From Gigantopelta aegis (lineage: Eukaryota; Mollusca; Gastropoda; Neomphalida; Peltospiridae): 64,000 nucleotides of DNA. A program made the translations under genes and the position numbers. The notes below the pieces were generated by a model. The model worked only from the letters and a program-made list of their open reading frames with translations. It made no database searches and had not been told where the DNA came from. The stretch spans positions 79,341,997 to 79,405,996 of the forward strand of contig NC_054702.1 in NCBI RefSeq assembly GCF_016097555.1, written 5' to 3'. This document shows positions 61,259-64,000 of this stretch, piece after piece (position 1 is the first letter of the stretch; each line of letters begins with the position of its first letter).

Positions 61259-62310
61259 GTGAGTAACCATTCCGTGTGTAATGAACCGTGTCGATGTAAA
61301 CACGGACTTTCAAGCACATCTAACCCATCTCTACCCAGTCTGATTTCTAGCAGTCTCCGTGTTATTAATGACCACAATTACAACCCAAATATGCACCAAG
61401 ATACTGGTGAAATTTTAGCCGCGTCTGCACCATCCCACAGACTTATGCAACTTTTATTCAGTCTCCCCTAAGTATTTGGAATCCACTACTGGTACAGTCT
61501 AACCCCCCCCCCCCCCCCATACTGCGGCATCAGGTGAAGGGGCCCAGTCAAGGATTCACTACGTAACAATTCCACAAGCCCAGTATACAGACATGGTGGC
61601 AAAATTAAACGCTATTCAGGAATCTATGCAACAACTGTCAAAACTAGATGTTATCAGTGACTCCATGGCACAAGTAAACCAGTCTTTAAATCAGCTAACT
61701 AACAGACTGAACTGTACAGATGAAAGACTTGGTAAGATAGAACAAACTGTTGCCTCTATTTGTAATAGATATGATAACAGTATCCGACAACAAGCGATAC
61801 GGGTAGACAATTTGGAAACATCTTTACAAAACCAAACTGGAGAAATAAACGAAGTTAAAAAAATCCTTTGCCACATGCTCCGGTCAAGTCGGTTACTTGT
61901 ATAGTGAAATGGCGGGGTTGAAAGAAAACATGCTGGATATGCAGTACCGAAGCATGAAAAATAACCTTTTATTTAAGACGAGAATTGTGATACATTACTA
62001 AAAACATTCATAAAAGAAAAACTCGGCATTGAGGAAGATATTATATTCCAAAATGCGCACTGCATGGGGCCCCCAGGCAGAACAGAAACTTCGGGACACG
62101 GCGTTTGGTGTAAATGAACAGTTTCCACGGGAGATTGCGGAACGAAGACGCGAACTTTACCCGCTCCTGCGTCAAGCTAAGACTAGAGGAGAACATGCCA
62201 GACTTGTTAAAGATAAACTCTTTATTAATGGAATGCGTGTCTCTCCGAACATCAATACAAATCCGCCCCAACCCGCACCTCCGCCCACCCCCATCTTACC
62301 ATGGTAACTG
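61259..62310 (+). pseudogene. LINE ORF1 (coiled coil, RRM/CTD type), broken
   Basis: Begins about MSNHSVCNEPCRCKHG and is interrupted by a stop and a poly-C run (61502-61518). It continues with a coiled coil (61593-61880: MVAKLNAIQESMQQLSKLDV onward with heptad leucines), then frames shift near 61880 and 61975. The C-terminal domain is clear at 62105-62260 (FGVNEQFPREIAERRRELYP, then KDKLFINGMRV). Much of the RRM-like part before it seems deleted. ORF1p of L1-type LINEs binds the element RNA. Confidence 0.7.
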
Positions 62311-62513
62311 TCAATATCCACCACACACGGGCCCATTACCACCACAGACACTGTATTATCCACAACATGTAATCAATCATGCCCCACATGGACCCACTGC
62401 TCCTCCCTACCCCAACAGAACAGTTATCAGTTTGGCTAGTGGTGTCAAACATTGTTCCAGCCATTCATTTATAACCAAGCTAGTAGTTACTGTTACCAAA
62501 ACGACTGCAACAC

Positions 62514-63938
62514 GTGTCAGCTTGTATTCAGTGGTCAACTTCTGTTGATCAGCGTTGTGTGACACATCGAACTCCCACTCATGTAGTCGTCACAGAAGAT
62601 ATAACGGCTGGAACAAACAACTTCCATATGAATATACCGTGTGAGGTTATTCATGGCAACATTGTATATAATCCTATGACAAATGACGTTGTAAATGGAA
62701 ACGATGTGTCGTACCGCCATATTACCGACTATTTTGTTCATAAAGATGATACAGTCAATAATTATAGTAAACATGTACATAATATCAATATGCAACGTGA
62801 TGCTTCTTACTGTGACAGCACATTATATAATGCCTTATTAGACGATGTTGCAAATCGTAGTGCTTCTAGAACTTTATTGTATGATCGAAACAATGATGCA
62901 GCACATAACATAACGGACACATCAAATATAAACGGTACTAATGCAATCCCGAATAATGAAAAAATATACAGTATCAGTGAAGAGACCAATGCTAAGCAAG
63001 CATATCTAAGGATTGCAACATTAAATGTTTGTGGTCTTCGACAAAAATTAAATTTTCCAGAAATGTTTGGTTTTATTAATAATTATGACATTGTATGTTT
63101 CCTAGAGACGAAACTAGATTGTTATGACAGTATTGATATCCCAGGCTGTATTATGTGCTGTAATAACCGTCGGACCAAAAGCAAACGTAGATCTGGAGGT
63201 ATTGCTATACTTATTAAGCAAGAAAAAAGCAAATATGTAACTGTTTTAGACATTGAATCGGAATATTTACTTTGGTGTAAAATTGACAGAAAGTATTTAA
63301 AATTGCTGGATGATTTACATATTGGTGCGGTCTATATTCCACCAGACAGCTCAAAATATTATAATGTTGACACTTTTTACACTGTAAAACAAAAAATACA
63401 AAAACATGTAAATAAGACGGACCATATTCTTCTACTTGGTGCTATGAATGCCAGGACTAGTACTTCACCTGGTTTTATTGCTCATTGTAATATTGCTGAC
63501 CTGCTTGATCTAGATGAACGAGTGAATGGATATTTGAATAGTGCAACATGTCTAGCTAACTTGAATATCCCTTTGAATAGAATTAGCCAAGATGTTAAAA
63601 CTAATAACATAGGTTTTCAACTGCTAGAGATGTGTAAATCTACTAACTTGTTTATTGCAAATGGTCGCCTTGGCAACGACAAATATATAGGAAAATTTAC
63701 ATGTAAAGACGCATCTGTAGTTGACTATAATATTGCTTCTCTATCGCTTCTAAAGCATATAAACGAATTCCAGATTAACGATTTCAATCCTATACTTTCT
63801 GATATCCATTGCCCAATTTATCTCGAACTGGCATTTTCAGCTGGTACTAATTCGAAAGTACATCAAATTACTAACAAATGTAAAAGGAAACAAAAAAATA
63901 AGAAAACTTTATATCAATTCGGCAAATACATACTGTAA
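62514..63938 (+). pseudogene. LINE ORF2, N-terminal extension and AP endonuclease
   Basis: 474 codons. After an uncharacterised leader the endonuclease starts at about 63009 (LRIATLNVCGLRQKLN). It has FLETKLD (catalytic Glu, about 63100), GAVYIPPDS, LLLGAMNART where active enzymes have GDFN (Asp and Phe changed), VVDYNIAS and a SDIHCPI end. The Asp loss should disable nicking. The frame shifts at the A-rich run near 63890, after which DDEDIELFLSDIEDES reads in another frame up to the window end. Confidence 0.75.
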
Positions 63939-64000
63939 TAACATTGACGACGAAGACATAGAACTGTTTTTATCCGATATCGAAGATGAATCTATAAATA

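Larger units (their letters stand above)
61099..64000 (+). mobile_element. L1-like LINE, 5' part, runs off window
   Basis: 5' UTR with CAAGATGGCGGCTGCAGTGA, ORF1, then ORF2 endonuclease. The reverse transcriptase would lie beyond the window. An ORF1 with coiled coil and a C-terminal domain of the L1 ORF1p type suggests the L1/Tx1 group; the clade is not fixed. Confidence 0.8.

Overview
The window is animal nuclear DNA, most likely from a mollusc and probably a gastropod. I base this on the intron-rich gene, on the tRNA-derived SINE whose 3' part reads GTTTAACGACACCACTAG (a pattern I associate with molluscan genomes), and on the mix of TTAA-flanked MITEs, Tc1, Polinton, Crypton and LINE copies. 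The species cannot be named from the sequence. There is no bacterial operon or CRISPR content.

The one host gene I can follow from start to stop is on the + strand, 17040-40610. Seven exons with matching phases encode a predicted 266-residue protein: signal peptide, ApoD-type lipocalin barrel, an 18-nt microexon, one EGF-like domain and a hydrophobic C-terminus that looks like a GPI-anchor signal. Its introns are packed with mobile DNA. Intron 2 holds a solo LTR, LINE pieces, MITEs and a SINE. Intron 3 holds a decayed Polinton of about 10.9 kb (about 24150-35040), with a second, shorter Polinton (25142-28864) inserted into its integrase region with a 6-bp target duplication. Introns 4-6 hold microsatellites, a tRNA-like SINE head and a tandem SINE pair.

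The promoter side and first exon of this gene occur three times: copy I about 6570-17530, copy II about 46450-50968, copy III about 50985-59460. Copies II and III lie downstream of the gene and carry only exon 1. Exon 1 of copy II is open, that of copy III has a 2-nt deletion. Insertions private to one copy (solo LTR in II, MITE in III) give a relative order of events, and copy III preserves the empty site of the copy II LTR.

Other regions: 85-232 is a fold-back MITE; 2719-5970 is a 52-bp minisatellite whose minus strand repeats a tRNA A-box-like module about 62 times; 9-13.5 kb is a compound satellite field of (CT)n, (CA)n, a 27-bp unit resembling a splice acceptor, and a GT-rich unit of about 32 bp. 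From 41.3 to 45.5 kb there are SINE pieces, a hairpin and a Crypton/DUF3504-like tyrosine recombinase fragment. From 61.1 kb to the window end there is the 5' part of an L1-like LINE (ORF1 and the endonuclease of ORF2). Most remaining sequence is unannotated AT-rich intergenic or intronic DNA.
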